7,510 bases of DNA from JBFJVZ01 sp041623895. GTDB taxonomy: Bacteria > Planctomycetota > Planctomycetia > Pirellulales > Pirellulaceae. The stretch covers positions 1-7,510 of the forward strand of contig JBFJVZ010000379.1 of NCBI GenBank assembly GCA_041623895.1, read 5' to 3'. The position numbers and the translations under genes were made by a program. Of this stretch, positions 7,069 to 7,510 are shown in pieces. Each line of letters starts with the position of its first letter. The stretch's first letter is position 1. Below the pieces are notes generated by a model. That model saw nothing but the letters and a program-made list of their open reading frames with translations, had not been told where the DNA came from and did not search any database.

Positions 7069-7128
7069 CTGCCCGCTACACCTGATCCGATTCACTCGGG
7101 CAGTTGGGACAGGTGACAAGAATCGGAT
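7069..7128 (+). other. Interleaved inverted repeats with pseudoknot geometry
   Basis: CTGCCCG at 7069-7075 is complementary to CGGGCAG at 7097-7103 (7 pairs), and ATCCGATTC at 7085-7093 is complementary to GAATCGGAT at 7120-7128 (9 pairs). The pairs cross, so as RNA they can form an H-type pseudoknot with loops of 9, 3 and 16 bases, or two mutually exclusive hairpins. The block starts 39 bases after the beta-propeller stop codon and ends before the next promoter. A 3' end, an mRNA stability element or a small RNA are possible; no T-run follows. Confidence 0.35.
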
Positions 7129-7151
7129 GCAAAGCGGCCATCCAGGACGCG

Positions 7152-7160
7152 TGCTACAAT
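7152..7160 (+). promoter_or_regulatory. Extended -10 promoter for the gene starting at 7292
   Basis: TGCTACAAT is a TG-N extended -10 with hexamer TACAAT (7155-7160; five of six to consensus). No good -35 lies 16-18 bases upstream, which extended -10 promoters tolerate. Transcription would begin near 7167, leaving a leader of about 125 bases before the ATG at 7292. Confidence 0.5.
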
Positions 7161-7165
7161 GGGCG

Positions 7166-7291
7166 GACGAGGCGATTTCGTCGTAACGTCGGCTCGACAG
7201 AAATGATCGCCAGTGCCCAACATCATTTGCGAGTTCGCGAACAACCGGTGCGGCCAGCGATCAACATGATCGGTTGTAACGAGAGACCCCG
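7166..7291 (+). promoter_or_regulatory. Structured 5' leader of the zinc-ribbon gene
   Basis: The predicted leader holds several short perfect inverted repeats: GACGA/TCGTC (7166-7170 with 7178-7182), AAATGAT/ATCATTT (7201-7207 with 7222-7228), the 10-base palindrome GTTCGCGAAC (7233-7242), and CGATCA/TGATCG with a 3-base loop (7258-7263 with 7267-7272). ACAACCG (7241-7247) can also pair with CGGTTGT (7271-7277), competing with the last hairpin just before the start codon. This could be post-transcriptional control, or the palindrome an operator. No known riboswitch consensus is recognised. Confidence 0.3.
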
Positions 7292-7295
7292 ATGA
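7203..7295 (+). CDS. Possible 30-residue upstream ORF overlapping the next start (ATGA)
   Basis: An ATG at 7203 opens a 30-codon frame beginning MIASAQHHLRVRE and ending at TGA 7293-7295, which overlaps the ATG at 7292 as ATGA. That arrangement is typical of translational coupling, and the start falls inside the predicted transcript. Against it, there is no Shine-Dalgarno, the peptide resembles no family I know, and its composition is unremarkable. The same frame is open to a TTG at 7104, upstream of the predicted transcription start. I list it as a weak candidate only. Confidence 0.2.
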   Translation: MIASAQHHLRVREQPVRPAINMIGCNERPR

Positions 7296-7510
7296 CCGCG
7301 CGTTTGTCCTGTTACCACGGTCACGAATTGGGGGTGACAGAACCACTAGAATCAGACAGTTTTGTCTGTCCACGGTGCGGTTCGATCACCAGATTGAGAC
7401 GGGCAGCAGCGATCAAAAAGTCGGGGTCCGTCGACCCCACGATCGATTCCGTCGGCAGTTCGGATGGGCCTCCCCGAGTCGCTTCCGACCTGGCGGAAGC
7501 GGTCCCGGAA
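7292..7510 (+). CDS. N-terminal zinc-ribbon fragment, probably of a Ser/Thr kinase or related signalling protein (partial)
   Basis: Seventy-three codons are open to the window end with no stop, so the gene is cut by the edge. The ATG at 7292 is the first start after the in-frame stop at 7277. The N-terminus has Cys7 and His11 in CYHGH, then Cys26 and Cys29 in CPRCG, a likely zinc ribbon. The pattern C-x3-H, about 14 residues, C-x2-C-G is one I associate with the first 30 residues of many planctomycete Ser/Thr kinases and WD40 or FHA proteins, so a signalling protein is the best guess. From residue 35 the chain is polar and low in hydrophobics (RRAAAIKKSGS onward, rich in Ser, Asp and Pro), like a linker before a folded domain. 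No kinase motif is inside the window, so the assignment depends on what follows. It probably has its own promoter at 7152-7160. Confidence 0.6.
   Translation, partial: MTARLSCYHGHELGVTEPLESDSFVCPRCGSITRLRRAAAIKKSGSVDPTIDSVGSSDGPPRVASDLAEAVPE

Noticed and set aside
7104..7295. A 63-codon frame starting at TTG 7104
   Set aside because: It would begin upstream of the likely transcription start at about 7167 and inside the inverted-repeat block; only the last 30 codons are retained as a weak candidate.
1..7510. A novel defence, mobile or secondary-metabolite system
   Set aside because: The five protein-coding genes belong to common families, no transposase, integrase, CRISPR array or toxin-antitoxin pair is visible, and strand changes argue against one operon.

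Overview
The window looks like ordinary chromosomal sequence from a planctomycete, most likely a relative of Rhodopirellula in the Pirellulaceae. The reasons are moderate-to-high GC, weak or absent Shine-Dalgarno sites, a large secreted SGNH esterase, a secreted PQQ-type beta-propeller with the opening PQWRGP motif, and a gene start with a Cys/His zinc ribbon of the kind seen at the front of planctomycete kinases and WD40 proteins. The taxonomic call is from memory of these families and has not been searched.

Layout from left to right. Positions 1-133 hold no gene; a GC-rich element lies at 2-32. A complete alanine dehydrogenase (ald) runs 134-1219 on the + strand. A second, inverted copy of the same GC-rich element lies just after it at 1228-1254. 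A large secreted double hydrolase (SGNH esterase, then alpha/beta hydrolase, then a fibronectin-III-like tail) runs 3516 to 1288 on the - strand and converges on ald. Divergent from it, a complete MsbA-like ABC exporter half-transporter runs 3673-5622 on the + strand. A 127-base gap follows, with a strong imperfect hairpin (5658-5695) and three degenerate 10-base direct repeats (5691-5720). A secreted PQQ-like beta-propeller protein runs 5750-7030. A 261-base gap (7031-7291) then contains two interleaved inverted repeats with pseudoknot geometry, an extended -10 promoter (7152-7160), and a leader rich in inverted repeats. That leader also holds a 30-codon upstream ORF whose stop overlaps the next start as ATGA. 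The last gene starts at 7292 and runs off the window.

The genes do not form an obvious pathway. Alanine dehydrogenase is cytosolic nitrogen/carbon metabolism. The double hydrolase and the beta-propeller carry signal peptides and act outside the cytoplasm. The ABC protein is an inner-membrane exporter of unknown substrate. Spacing and strand changes suggest mostly single-gene transcription units. I see no CRISPR array, tRNA, rRNA, transposase or recognisable defence system. The points most worth a second look are non-coding (the inverted element pair around ald, the hairpins in each 3' gap, the structured leader at 7160-7291) and the domain fusion in the hydrolase.
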